Shown one piece after another: positions 26,330-35,629 of a DNA stretch of 64,000 nt. The stretch is from positions 1 to 64,000 of the forward strand of contig DASSNC010000121.1 in the NCBI GenBank assembly GCA_035688305.1. The letters run 5' to 3'. The stretch comes from 66-474 sp035688305. GTDB lineage: Bacteria; Pseudomonadota; Gammaproteobacteria; Xanthomonadales; Rhodanobacteraceae. Every line of letters begins with the position of its first letter. The first letter of the stretch is position 1. Both the position numbers and the translations under genes were made by a program. A model generated the notes under the pieces. It saw only the letters and a program-made list of their open reading frames with translations, searched no databases and was not told the origin of the DNA.

Positions 26330-29300
26330 ATGACCGCATTCAACACCCCCATTCCGCCGTTGCCGCGCAGCCCCGGCCAACAACGCGACTGGCAGGAACC
26401 CGCCGGCTCGTCGCTGGCGCTGTTGTTGTGCCAGGCCGCACGCGCTCGCGACGGGCTGATCGTCGCCGTCACCGCCGACAGCCGCGCGGCGCGCACGCTG
26501 GAAGACGAACTTCGCGTGTTCGCGGGCGAGTTGCCGGCGCTGCACTTGCCGGATTGGGAAACCCTGCCCTACGACATGTTCGCGCCGCACCCGCAACTGA
26601 TATCGCAACGCATCGACACGCTGTACCGGCTTCCTTCGACCCGCAACGGCGTGCTGGTGGTACCGGTCGCGACCCTGATGCAGCGGCTCGCACCGCGTGC
26701 GCATATCGCCGGAAGTGGACTTGCGGTGGCGTGCGGCGAGCGCCTCGACGTCACCGACGAACAGCGCCGCCTCGAAGCCTGCGGCTACCGGCATGTCCCG
26801 CAGGTCGGCGAGCACGGCGAGTTTGCGGTCCGTGGCGCCCTGCTCGACATCTTTCCGATGGGCGCGAACGAACCGTATCGCATCGAGTTGTTCGACGACG
26901 TGATCGAATCGATCCGCGCGTTCGATCCGGAAACGCAACGGTCCTTGCACCAGGTGGAGTCGGTGAAGTTGCTGCCGGCACGCGAGTTTCCGCTGACCGA
27001 CGAAGCCATGCGCAGTTTCCGCGACCGCCTGCGCGAGCGCTTCCCGATCGACGTGCGCCGCTGCCCGCTGTACCAGGACATGAAGCAGGGCGTCACACCA
27101 AGCGGCATCGAGTACTACCTGCCGCTGTTCTTCGAAGCCACCGAAACCCTGTTCGACTATCTCGGCGACGCAACCGTTTTCGTACTCGGGCGTGGCGCAC
27201 TGGAAGCCGCCGAGCGCTTCTGGACGCAAACCGGCGAACGTTACGAACAGCGTGCACACGACATCGAGCGGCCAATCCTGCCGCCGATGGAATTGTTCCT
27301 GCCGCCGCAATCGCTGCGCGAGCGGTTGAACCAGGTCTTGCGCATCGACCTCGTCGGCATGGGCGAAGCGCGCGCCGCGGCCACCGGCACCCAGGCGGCA
27401 CCGGATCTCTCCATTGGCGGCGCGGCCGGCGGCGGATTTCCGGCACGCTTGCGCGACTGGCTCGCCGCGAACGCCAACCGGCAAGTGTTGATCGCGACTG
27501 ACTCGCCCGGGCGCCGCGAAGCACTCATCGAGCAGCTGGCCGCGGCGGAATTGCGCCCGGCGCCCACCGACAGCTGGAATGAATTCGCCAGCAACGGGCA
27601 CGCGGGCCTGTCGATCACGCTGGAACCGATCGAACGCGGCTTCAGCCTCAGCGCGCCACCGATCACCGTGTTCACCGAGCGCGAACTGGTCGGCGACCGC
27701 GCCCGCAGCGAACGCCGTCGTCGCACCGTCACGCAACGCGACCCCGAAGCGATCCTGCGCGACCTTGCCGAGCTTGAAATCGGCGCGCCGATCGTGCACA
27801 TCGACCACGGAGTCGGGCGCTACCTTGGCTTGGTCGCGTTGGAGATCGGCGGCATGTCCGGCGAATTCCTCGCAATCGAATACGCGCGCGGCGACAAGCT
27901 GTACGTGCCGGTGGCGCAACTGGCCCTGGTCAGCCGCTACAGCGGCGCCGAGGATGAAGCCGCGCCGCTGCATTCACTCGGCGGCGAGAGCTGGGAGCGC
28001 GCCAAGCGCAAGGCCGCGGAAAAAGTGCGCGACGTCGCCGCCGAATTGCTGGCGATCCACGCGCAGCGCACCGCGCGCAAGGGCAACGCGATCCATTACG
28101 ACCGCGCGATGCTGGCACGCTTCGCCGAGGGTTTCCCGTTCGAGGAAACACCCGACCAGTTGACCGCGATCGACGCCGTGTTGGCCGACCTGGCGGCGCC
28201 GCAACCGATGGATCGCGTGGTCTGCGGTGACGTCGGTTTCGGCAAGACCGAAGTTGCCTTGCGCGCCGCAGTCGCCGTCGCCAGCGCCGGCCGGCAGACC
28301 GCGGTGCTGGTGCCGACCACCCTGCTCGCGCAGCAGCACTACGACAGCTTCAAGGACCGCCTTGCCGACTTTCCGGTGCGGGTGGAATTGCTGTCGCGCT
28401 TTCGCGCCAGGAAGGACGTCGAAGACGTGTTGCAACGGCTCGCCGACGGCAAGCTCGACATCGTGGTCGGCACCCACAAATTGTTGCAGTCGGACATCAA
28501 GTTCCGCGACCTCGGCCTCGTGATCATCGACGAGGAGCAACGCTTCGGCGTGCGCCACAAGGAGCAGCTGAAGAAGCTGCGCGCGGAAGTCGACCTGCTG
28601 ACGCTGACGGCAACCCCGATCCCGCGCACGCTCAACATGGCCATGAGCGGCATGCGTGACCTGTCGATCATCGCCACGCCGCCGGCGGCACGCATGGCGG
28701 TGAAGACCCTGGTCGCGCAATACGACCCGGCGCTGATCCGCGAAGCCTTCCAGCGTGAGCTGGGGCGTGGCGGCCAGGTGTACTTCCTGCACAACAGCAT
28801 CGACACCATCCAGCGCACCGCGCGCGACCTGGCCGAGCTCGCCCCCGACGCGCGCATCCGCGTCGCGCATGGGCAGATGGGCGCACATGAACTGGAACAG
28901 GCGATGCTGGACTTTCACCGGCAACGCTTCAACGTGCTGGTGTGCACCACCATCATCGAATCGGGCATCGACGTGCCAACCGCAAACACCATCGTGATCG
29001 ATCGCGCCGACCGCTTCGGCCTCGCGCAGTTGCACCAGTTGCGTGGCCGCGTGGGCCGCTCGCACCATCGCGCCTACGCCTACCTGATCGTGCCCGACAA
29101 GCACGCCATGACCGCGGACGCCGAAAAGCGCCTCACCGCACTGGAATCGCTGGAAGAACTCGGCGCCGGCTTCACGCTGGCCACCCACGACATGGAAATC
29201 CGCGGCGCCGGCGAGCTGCTGGGCGAAGCGCAGTCCGGCCAGATCGAGGCGATCGGCTTCGCCATGTACAGCGACATGCTGGAGCGAGCCGTGCGTGCAC

Positions 29301-29794
29301 TGCGCTCCGGCAAGGTGCCGGACTTCGATCTCGGCAGTGGCAACGGCACCGAGGTCGAGTTGCACATGCCGGCGCTGATTCCCGACGACTATCTCGCCGA
29401 CGTGCACGCGCGCCTGACCCTGTACAAGCGCATCGCTTCGGCACGCGATGACGACGCCCTGCGCGACCTTCAAGTTGAAATGATCGACCGCTTCGGCCTG
29501 TTGCCGCAGCCCACCAAAAACCTGTTCGCGATCGCGGCACTGAAGTTGCGTGCCGACGCCCTCGGCATCCGGAAGCTCGACCTTGGCGCCATGGGCGGAC
29601 GCATCCATTTCCGCGCGACGCCGGAGGTCGATCCGGCCACGATCATCCGCCTGCTCCAGCAGCAGCCACGTACCTACAAGCTGGATGGCCAGGACAAGCT
29701 GCGCATCGTGATGGAGTTGCCCGAACCGACCGAGCGCCTGCGTGTGGCCGGGGAGTTGCTCGACACACTTGGCGTGCGCAGCAAGGCGGCGTGA
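26330..29794 (+). CDS. mfd: Transcription-repair coupling factor Mfd
   Basis: Mfd displaces RNA polymerase stalled at DNA lesions and recruits UvrA. The 1154-residue protein has the UvrB-homology N-terminal modules (LPDWETLPYDMFAPHPQLISQR), the CarD-like RNA-polymerase-interacting domain (IVHIDHGVGRYLGL), and a RecG-like translocase. The translocase has Walker A GDVGFGKTEVALRAA, motif II IIDEEQRFGVRHKE, motif III TLTATPIPRTLNM and the motif VI block LHQLRGRVGRS. A C-terminal D7 domain ends the protein. Length fits E. coli Mfd (1148). A TAGAAT sequence at 26255 may be the -10 box. Confidence 0.97.
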   Translation: MTAFNTPIPPLPRSPGQQRDWQEPAGSSLALLLCQAARARDGLIVAVTADSRAARTLEDELRVFAGELPALHLPDWETLPYDMFAPHPQLISQRIDTLYRLPSTRNGVLVVPVATLMQRLAPRAHIAGSGLAVACGERLDVTDEQRRLEACGYRHVPQVGEHGEFAVRGALLDIFPMGANEPYRIELFDDVIESIRAFDPETQRSLHQVESVKLLPAREFPLTDEAMRSFRDRLRERFPIDVRRCPLYQDMKQGVTPSGIEYYLPLFFEATETLFDYLGDATVFVLGRGALEAAERFWTQTGERYEQRAHDIERPILPPMELFLPPQSLRERLNQVLRIDLVGMGEARAAATGTQAAPDLSIGGAAGGGFPARLRDWLAANANRQVLIATDSPGRREALIEQLAAAELRPAPTDSWNEFASNGHAGLSITLEPIERGFSLSAPPITVFTERELVGDRARSERRRRTVTQRDPEAILRDLAELEIGAPIVHIDHGVGRYLGLVALEIGGMSGEFLAIEYARGDKLYVPVAQLALVSRYSGAEDEAAPLHSLGGESWERAKRKAAEKVRDVAAELLAIHAQRTARKGNAIHYDRAMLARFAEGFPFEETPDQLTAIDAVLADLAAPQPMDRVVCGDVGFGKTEVALRAAVAVASAGRQTAVLVPTTLLAQQHYDSFKDRLADFPVRVELLSRFRARKDVEDVLQRLADGKLDIVVGTHKLLQSDIKFRDLGLVIIDEEQRFGVRHKEQLKKLRAEVDLLTLTATPIPRTLNMAMSGMRDLSIIATPPAARMAVKTLVAQYDPALIREAFQRELGRGGQVYFLHNSIDTIQRTARDLAELAPDARIRVAHGQMGAHELEQAMLDFHRQRFNVLVCTTIIESGIDVPTANTIVIDRADRFGLAQLHQLRGRVGRSHHRAYAYLIVPDKHAMTADAEKRLTALESLEELGAGFTLATHDMEIRGAGELLGEAQSGQIEAIGFAMYSDMLERAVRALRSGKVPDFDLGSGNGTEVELHMPALIPDDYLADVHARLTLYKRIASARDDDALRDLQVEMIDRFGLLPQPTKNLFAIAALKLRADALGIRKLDLGAMGGRIHFRATPEVDPATIIRLLQQQPRTYKLDGQDKLRIVMELPEPTERLRVAGELLDTLGVRSKAA

Positions 29795-29944
29795 TGTGCG
29801 CTTCCCCGGCATGACGCCATCGTCACACTCGTGAACCAGACCTGATTGCGCAACGATCGCGTGCAAGCTGCGCGCGAACGGCATGCCGCTGCCGCGGTCA
29901 TACGCATGTGTCCCGACCCTTGCGTTACCGCCCGGAGGTTCTCC

Positions 29945-30328
29945 ATGCACATGCAACGACTCATCGGCCCATCTTTGGCAGGCATCATCGCGCTGGGCTT
30001 TGCGGGCGCGGCTGCCGCACAGACCGCAACCCCAGCGGCCAGCCCGCAGGCTGCCAGCAGCAGCCCGTTTCACCCAGGCACCCAATCGACGGCGACCTAT
30101 CCGATTCCGAATGGCACCCTGACGGTGAACGCCGGCATGCCGGCCCGCGTCAAGCAATTCGGGCCGCCGCCATCCTTCAAGTCGCTCGATCGCGACGGCA
30201 ACGGCCGCCTGAGCCAGCAGGAAGCGGAGGTCTATCCGCCGCTCGACAACGCGTTCCTGTACGTCAGCGGCGGGAAGCCGTCGATCAGCCGCGCGCAATA
30301 TGAACGCTGGGTGCAGCAGCCCAACTGA
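29945..30328 (+). CDS. Secreted EF-hand protein
   Basis: The 127-residue protein has a signal peptide (LAGIIALGFAGAAAAQ) and a Pro/Ser/Ala-rich mature part. One canonical EF-hand loop, DRDGNGRLSQQE at about residues 82-93, is preceded by a short helix and followed by EVYPPL. The loop has Asp at positions 1 and 3, Asn at 5 and Glu at 12, so it should bind calcium in the periplasm. GGAGG lies six bases before the ATG at 29945. Such single-EF-hand exported proteins are common in Xanthomonadales and have no assigned role. Confidence 0.75.
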   Translation: MHMQRLIGPSLAGIIALGFAGAAAAQTATPAASPQAASSSPFHPGTQSTATYPIPNGTLTVNAGMPARVKQFGPPPSFKSLDRDGNGRLSQQEAEVYPPLDNAFLYVSGGKPSISRAQYERWVQQPN

Positions 30329-30393
30329 AGCACACTTGCAGGGATGTGTGGCCGCTCGCCAGAATGCGGGCCTCCGCCTTCGCAATTGCCCAC

Positions 30394-30876
30394 ATGCCAG
30401 CCCCGACCCCGGCGCAACCGGCGACCTTCGCCACGACCCTTGCCACGCTCGCCGACGCCGATGCGCTGGCACCGCTGTTCGACGCCTATCGGGTGTTCTA
30501 CCTACAACCGCCGAACCTCGCACTCGCCCGCGAGTTCATCCGCGCACGCCTGCGCGGCGACGAGTCGACGATCTTCCTGTGCCGTGACGCCGACTCCGGT
30601 GAAGCCCTGGGCTTCACCCAGCTATACCCGAGCTTTACTTCGATCTCCGCGCGGCGGCTCTGGATCCTCAACGACCTGTTCGTCGCCGCGCAAGCGCGCA
30701 GGCGCGGGGTGGCACGGGCCTTGATGGAACGGGCGCGCAGGTTTGCCGCCCATACCGGCGCACTGCGGCTGGTGCTGGAAACGGCGGACGACAATCACGC
30801 CGCGCAGGCACTGTACGAATCGCTTGGCTACGTGCGCGAGGCGCATGCGCAGCATTACGCGCTGGCGCTGGAATGA
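30394..30876 (+). CDS. GNAT-family N-acetyltransferase
   Basis: The 160-residue protein shows the GNAT fold order: an N-terminal ADALAPLFDAYRVFY helix, beta-4 LWILNDLFV, the acetyl-CoA pyrophosphate loop ARRRGVARALMERA, and the C-terminal NHAAQALYESLGYVRE. The substrate is unknown. It lies 65 bases after the EF-hand gene on the same strand and meets the minus-strand PmtA-like gene end to end. Confidence 0.9.
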   Translation: MPAPTPAQPATFATTLATLADADALAPLFDAYRVFYLQPPNLALAREFIRARLRGDESTIFLCRDADSGEALGFTQLYPSFTSISARRLWILNDLFVAAQARRRGVARALMERARRFAAHTGALRLVLETADDNHAAQALYESLGYVREAHAQHYALALE

Positions 30877-30880
30877 ACGC

Positions 30881-31558
30881 CTATTCGGCCGCTGACGACT
30901 GCCGGACGCTCGCGACTTCGTGCGAGTGGAAGCGCTCGTACACGAAGACTTTGGCTGGCGGCAGGTTGCGCACCGCGAAACCGCCGCGGCGCATGCGCAG
31001 ACCCAGCGCCTCGCGTTCGCGCCGGCGCACCGGGCTGAACGGACCGTAGGTGAACTGGATGAAACGGCCATCGTCGGCGAGCGCCGCGAATGCAGCACGC
31101 AGGATCTCGAAGCGCAAGGCCGCGGACATGCTAAGCATGCCCAGTCCACTGACGACAGCATCGACCTTGCCATCCGCGAGCAGGCCGTGCTCGTCCGCCA
31201 GCGCCGCAAGATGGCGCGCGTCCGCACATGCCACCTTGACACCCGGAAAGCGGCTACGCAGGAAAGTCGCGAGGTCCGGATTGATCTCCACCACCAGCAA
31301 TTTCGAGCGGGCAATGCCGGCATCCAGCAAGGCACGCGTGAACACGCCCGTGCCCGCCCCCACTTCGATCACACGCGAGCAATCCGGCGGCAATTGCTCG
31401 ACCATCAGGCGCGCAAGTTGCCGCCCCGACGGCGTCACCGACGCCATCTTCACCGGGTTGCGAAACCACTGCCGCAGGAAGGTGCGGATCGAATGCAGGT
31501 CGACGGCGGCTTCGCCGCCGCGATGGTTGTCGAGAGGGGGATCGGAGTACGGATTCAT
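30881..31558 (-). CDS. PmtA-like phospholipid N-methyltransferase family protein
   Basis: The 225-residue SAM-dependent enzyme has the SAM motif VIEVGAGTGVFTRALLDAG, the acidic VVEINPDL, and the post-motif QFTYGPFSPVRRRE, which is characteristic of phosphatidylethanolamine N-methyltransferases of the PmtA type. The start of the mature domain (TFLRQWFRNPVKMASVTPSG) also matches that family, which acts at the membrane surface. Xanthomonads are known to make methylated phosphatidylethanolamine, which supports the idea, but substrate specificity is inferred. Confidence 0.75.
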   Translation of the reverse strand: MNPYSDPPLDNHRGGEAAVDLHSIRTFLRQWFRNPVKMASVTPSGRQLARLMVEQLPPDCSRVIEVGAGTGVFTRALLDAGIARSKLLVVEINPDLATFLRSRFPGVKVACADARHLAALADEHGLLADGKVDAVVSGLGMLSMSAALRFEILRAAFAALADDGRFIQFTYGPFSPVRRREREALGLRMRRGGFAVRNLPPAKVFVYERFHSHEVASVRQSSAAE

Positions 31559-31631
31559 GCGTGCAGTGTTTTAGCACACCGCGCGTGCGAAAACCGTAAA
31601 CGCGTGGCCACGATCGCGGCCACGCCAACGA

Positions 31632-32135
31632 TCAATGGCCGTGGTGGTAATAACCACCCTGGTTGTCGTGATCGTGGTGGTGGTCATGATCACCATGGTC
31701 GCCACGCCACCCGTCATGGCCGTAGTTGCCACGCCAGCCGCCGTGTCGATAGTCGCCGTAGCCACGGTAGCGGTAGTACGGGACATAGCCACCGTAATAG
31801 CCGCCCACATACCCTCCGTAGTATCCGCCGTAGTAGCCATAGCGGACAGGCGCCGGACGCGTCACGTAATACGGAGGATCAAGGTAGTACACGGGTGCCG
31901 GATAGGCCGAGCCGTAGTACCCGTAACCGGCGTACGGTGGCGGTGCGTAGACACGCGGCGCGTTCCAGTAACCACAACTCCAGCAGTTGCCGATGCCCAC
32001 GGTGATGCCGGGCAAATTGATCCCGACGCCCACGCGAACATGGGAGTGGGCCGATGCAACGGGCGCGACCCCGACCGAAGCCAAGGCCACGGCGACGCAC
32101 ACGGCAGCGTACCGAACGACGTTGCGGAAGTACAT
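31632..32135 (-). CDS. Gly/Tyr/His-rich exported protein
   Basis: The 167-residue protein has a signal peptide (MYFRNVVRYAAVCVAVALASVG) and short beta segments with a CWSCGYW pair. It then becomes a low-complexity tail: YYGGYYGGYVGGYYGG repeats followed by a His/Asp run (HDHHHDHD). AGGAGGGTG precedes the ATG at 32135, so expression looks real. The tyrosine-glycine part suggests a surface or matrix protein and the His/Asp tail could bind metal; both are inferences. Proteins of this kind evolve fast and homologs may be hard to detect. Confidence 0.7.
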   Translation of the reverse strand: MYFRNVVRYAAVCVAVALASVGVAPVASAHSHVRVGVGINLPGITVGIGNCWSCGYWNAPRVYAPPPYAGYGYYGSAYPAPVYYLDPPYYVTRPAPVRYGYYGGYYGGYVGGYYGGYVPYYRYRGYGDYRHGGWRGNYGHDGWRGDHGDHDHHHDHDNQGGYYHHGH

Positions 32136-32213
32136 GGCATCACCCTCCTGCGCTGTCTTGCCGTCATCATGCGCGCCCGGAAAACCCACGTCAATCCACG
32201 CCGGCAGCCCTGT

Positions 32214-34370
32214 TCAGGTGCCTGCTTTACGCAGCAACCAGCAACCGTGGATTTGCGGCCTGCGTGCAAAATCGGGGGGGATGCTGGCGCGCCCGATGTC
32301 TTCAATGTTGAAGGTTTTCTGCAGGGCATCGACATCGAGCTTGAAGCGGCGAAAATTGTTGGAAAAAACGATCACGCCGTCGTCACGCAAGCGCTTGCCG
32401 CTTGCTTCCAGCAATGCCACGTGGTCGCGCTGTACATCGAATTCCGCAGCGCGGCTGGAGTTGGAAAACGTGGGCGGATCGACATAGATCAGTCCGTAAC
32501 GTTGGCGGTCTTCGCGCAGGAAGGCCATCACGTCACCTTGAGCGAGACGATGCGCATCGTTGCCGTAGCCGTTCAAGTCAAAATTGCGCGAAGCCCATTC
32601 GAGATACACCGGCGACAGGTCGACACTGGTGGTGCTGCGGGCGCCACCCGCCGCCGCGTACACGCTGGCGGTCGCGGTGTAGGCGAACAGGTTGAGCACG
32701 TCGCGGTCGCGCGCGAGTTCCCGGACGCGCGCGCGCACGAAGCGGTGATCGAGGAACAGGCCCGTGTCCAACCGCTCGCGCAGGTTGACCAGGAAGCGCA
32801 GCCCGCCTTCTTCCACGATCAGTAACTCGTCCTTCTCGGCGAAGCGTCCGTATTTGCTGCCGCCCTTGCCGCGCTCGCGGGTCTTCAGGGCCATGCGGCT
32901 GCGGGGAATTTCGAACACCGTGCAGGCGGCGCGCTGCAAGTCGCGCAGGCGCGTTTGTGCGGCACCGGCATCGACGGTCGCCGGCGCGGCGTATTCCTGC
33001 ACGTGCAGATACGTCTGCGCCTCACCGCCCGTCTCCGGCGCACCGACGTAGACGTCGATCGCAGCGGCGTATTCCGGCAAGTCGGCATCGTAGGCGCGGA
33101 AGCAGGTGACACCTTCGCGGGCCAGCGGCTTGCGCAAATTGCGCAGGTTCTTGCGGATGCGGTTGGCGACCATTTCGGCGCCGGCCGACAGGGGTGTCGC
33201 CTCGCGTGCTGGCGCGTCGCGCCCGAGGACCGCGAAGACCGAAAGCCGGCATTCGAGTGCGCCGTTGTAGAGCACATAGCGTTTGTCAGGATTGAGGCCC
33301 AGCGCGCGCTCGAGTTTCGGTTCCGAGGTCAGCACCGCCGCACGCCAGCCGGGAAAATCCGCCTTCAGGCGATCGCCAAACTGGCGGTACAGCGCGGGCA
33401 ATGCCTCGACATCACCCATGCGTTCGCCGTAAGGCGGATTGGTGATCACCAGACCACTCGCGAAATCCGGCGGGCGTTGCAGATGCGCCACGTCGTGTTT
33501 GCCGAGCGTGACGAAGCCGGCCACGCCCGCGCTCTGCAGGTTGTGCGTCGCAGTCGCGATCATGCGCGGATCGGCGTCGCTGCCGAAGAAGCACGAGCGC
33601 AAGCCTCGCAAACCTTCGGTGGCGCGTTCGCGCGCGTCGTAGCACAGCCGCTGCCACAGCGCCTGGTCGTGGCCACGCCAACCCAGCAATCCGAAATAGC
33701 CACGCTCCAGACCCGGCGCGACACCCGCCACCATCCACGCGCCCTCGATCAACAGCGTGCCGGAACCGCACATCGGATCGACCAGTGCGCCACCCGCAGC
33801 GTAAATTTCTGGCCAGTGCGCGCGCAGCAGCATCGCGCAGGCAAGGTTCTCCTTCAGCGGCGCTTCGCCCGCCTCGCGCCGCCAGCCACGCCGGTGCAGC
33901 GGCTCGCCGGACAAGTCCAGCGACAGCGTTGCGCGGCCCTTGTGCAGCCGCAGGTTCAAGCGCACGTCCGGGCGATCCGTTTCAATCGTGGGGCGTGTGC
34001 CGAAACGCTCGCGGCACTGGTCGGCGATGGCGTCCTTGGTTTTCTGCGCCGCGAACTTCGAATGCGTGATCGAACCGCTGCTGCCGCCCGCGTCGATGGC
34101 GAGCGTGGCATCGGGTGCAAAATGTCCGGACCAGTCGATCGCGCGCACGCCGGCATACAATGCTTCCGCATCGGGCGCGTCGAACTCGGACAAGGTCAGC
34201 AGGATGCGGCTGGCCAGCCGTGATTCGAGGCAGGCGCGGTAGGCGTGTTCGAGCGATCCCGAAAAACGCACGCCCGCGAGCGCTTCGTGCGCCTCGGCGC
34301 CGAGCGCAGCCAGCTCGTCGCGCAGCAGGTATTCAAGGCCCTTCGGGCAGGTGGCGAAGAAATCGGTCAT
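32214..34370 (-). CDS. rlmL: Bifunctional 23S rRNA (guanine-N2)-/(guanine-N7)-methyltransferase RlmKL
   Basis: RlmL (RlmKL) methylates G2445 (N2) and G2069 (N7) of 23S rRNA. The 718-residue protein starts MTDFFATCPKGLEYLLRDEL with a THUMP domain. The first methyltransferase has VDPMCGSGTLLIEGAWM and VITNPPYGERMG. The second has VLNLFAYTATASVYAAAGGA and LIYVDPPTFSN. Length matches E. coli (702). The downstream hydrolase gene is also on the minus strand, 12 bases upstream of its start. Confidence 0.96.
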   Translation of the reverse strand: MTDFFATCPKGLEYLLRDELAALGAEAHEALAGVRFSGSLEHAYRACLESRLASRILLTLSEFDAPDAEALYAGVRAIDWSGHFAPDATLAIDAGGSSGSITHSKFAAQKTKDAIADQCRERFGTRPTIETDRPDVRLNLRLHKGRATLSLDLSGEPLHRRGWRREAGEAPLKENLACAMLLRAHWPEIYAAGGALVDPMCGSGTLLIEGAWMVAGVAPGLERGYFGLLGWRGHDQALWQRLCYDARERATEGLRGLRSCFFGSDADPRMIATATHNLQSAGVAGFVTLGKHDVAHLQRPPDFASGLVITNPPYGERMGDVEALPALYRQFGDRLKADFPGWRAAVLTSEPKLERALGLNPDKRYVLYNGALECRLSVFAVLGRDAPAREATPLSAGAEMVANRIRKNLRNLRKPLAREGVTCFRAYDADLPEYAAAIDVYVGAPETGGEAQTYLHVQEYAAPATVDAGAAQTRLRDLQRAACTVFEIPRSRMALKTRERGKGGSKYGRFAEKDELLIVEEGGLRFLVNLRERLDTGLFLDHRFVRARVRELARDRDVLNLFAYTATASVYAAAGGARSTTSVDLSPVYLEWASRNFDLNGYGNDAHRLAQGDVMAFLREDRQRYGLIYVDPPTFSNSSRAAEFDVQRDHVALLEASGKRLRDDGVIVFSNNFRRFKLDVDALQKTFNIEDIGRASIPPDFARRPQIHGCWLLRKAGT

Positions 34371-34381
34371 CCAGGGTCAGC

Positions 34382-34903
34382 TCACGCCACCGCCACCGCG
34401 AGGAAATCGCTGAAGGCGCGTTCGATCACCGGTACCTGGTCGGCGAGGCGGTGATCGCCCGGCAACAACAGCGCCGGCATGCCGCGACTGCGCGCGAACG
34501 CCTGCGCGGCCAGCACCGGGCACAGGCTGTCCTCGTAACCGTGTACCAGCATCGCCGGCACATCACGCGCCATGTCGAAGGCCTGCGGGTACCCGGGAAT
34601 CATCGTCGGCAACGCAATCAGGAATACACCATCGCACGGCGCCTGCAAGGATGCGAGGCCAGACGTGAACGCGCCCATGCTCGATCCGGCCAGCACCAAC
34701 GGGCGCGATGCTTCGCGCATCGCCGCGGCGGTCCTGGCCACCCGCAGCGGCACCGCTGCGGCGTAACCGCCCGCATCATCTGCGCGAAAATCCAGCCGCC
34801 GCGCCTTCCAACCGAGCGCCTCGGCCACCCTGGCCAGGGCGCTGACCTTGGTCGCGTCGGGACCGCTCTCGGAACCGTGGCAAAGAATGACTGTACCGCG
34901 CAT
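34382..34903 (-). CDS. Small alpha/beta hydrolase
   Basis: The 173-residue protein has an early oxyanion-type segment (VILCHGSESGPDATKV), the nucleophile elbow VLAGSSMGAFTSGLAS with Ser in GSSMG, and a late GDHRL that could supply the catalytic His, with an Asp in between. It is short and lacks a signal peptide, like the cytosolic TEX30/YqiA-like hydrolases. The substrate is unknown. It lies directly upstream of rlmKL in the same direction and may share its transcript. Confidence 0.8.
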   Translation of the reverse strand: MRGTVILCHGSESGPDATKVSALARVAEALGWKARRLDFRADDAGGYAAAVPLRVARTAAAMREASRPLVLAGSSMGAFTSGLASLQAPCDGVFLIALPTMIPGYPQAFDMARDVPAMLVHGYEDSLCPVLAAQAFARSRGMPALLLPGDHRLADQVPVIERAFSDFLAVAVA

Positions 34904-34990
34904 GGCGTCGGTGAATCCGTGGAATCAAGAACGCGAAAGGGTATCAGGCCCGTCGACCGATTCCCCGTGATTTCATGCCAAACTGTGGCG

Positions 34991-35569
34991 ATGGAAACGG
35001 CCCTGACGATCATCGAGCAGCCCCTGCCCTACGTCGGGCAACTCCAGGCTCGCGACCCGGCCGACGTCGATCTGGTCGTGATCCACTGCACCGAGCTGCC
35101 CGACCTCGCGACCGCGCGCGAATACGGTGAACGCATCGTGCATCCGAGTGGCACCGGTAACAGTGGTCACTACTACATCGACCGCGATGGCACGGTATTG
35201 CGCTACGTGCCGGAAGACCGCATGGCCCACCACGTACGCGGCCGCAACGCGCGCACGCTCGGCATCGAGCTGGTCAACACCGGGCGTTGGCCGGACTGGT
35301 TCGATTCACGCCATCAGGTGATGAACGAACCGTACCCCGACCCGCAAATTGACGCCTTGCTCGCGCTGCTCGCACATCTGCGCCGTGCCCTGCCCAACCT
35401 GCGCAGCATCGCCGGCCACGAAGAACTCGATACCGACACCCTGCCCGCCAGCGACGATGCTTCCCTGCGAATCCAGCGCAAGCTGGATCCGGGGCCCATG
35501 TTCCCGTGGCCGCGCGTGATGGCCCATTGCGGACTGGTGCGACTCACCGCAGCCGGCAACGCTGCTTGA
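34991..35569 (+). CDS. N-acetylmuramoyl-L-alanine amidase, AmpD-like
   Basis: The 192-residue protein belongs to the Amidase_2 family. VVIHCTELPDLATAREYG holds the first zinc His (His32), GHYYIDRDGTVLRYVPEDRMAHH the substrate groove, and SIAGHEELDTD the second zinc His. No signal peptide is present, so a cytoplasmic AmpD-like role in anhydromuropeptide recycling is more likely than wall hydrolysis. The ATG at 34991 was chosen; the upstream in-frame stretch overlaps the divergent hydrolase and is not coding. Confidence 0.87.
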   Translation: METALTIIEQPLPYVGQLQARDPADVDLVVIHCTELPDLATAREYGERIVHPSGTGNSGHYYIDRDGTVLRYVPEDRMAHHVRGRNARTLGIELVNTGRWPDWFDSRHQVMNEPYPDPQIDALLALLAHLRRALPNLRSIAGHEELDTDTLPASDDASLRIQRKLDPGPMFPWPRVMAHCGLVRLTAAGNAA

Positions 35570-35629
35570 ACCGCGGCGACGACGCTTGCACCGCTTCGGC
35601 ATCCGACCACCACGCGCCACCGCGGTCCA

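Noticed and set aside
25626..28002. Long minus-strand open frame opposite the slp and mfd genes
   Set aside because: Mfd has unmistakable helicase motifs on the plus strand; the antisense frame shows no family motifs.
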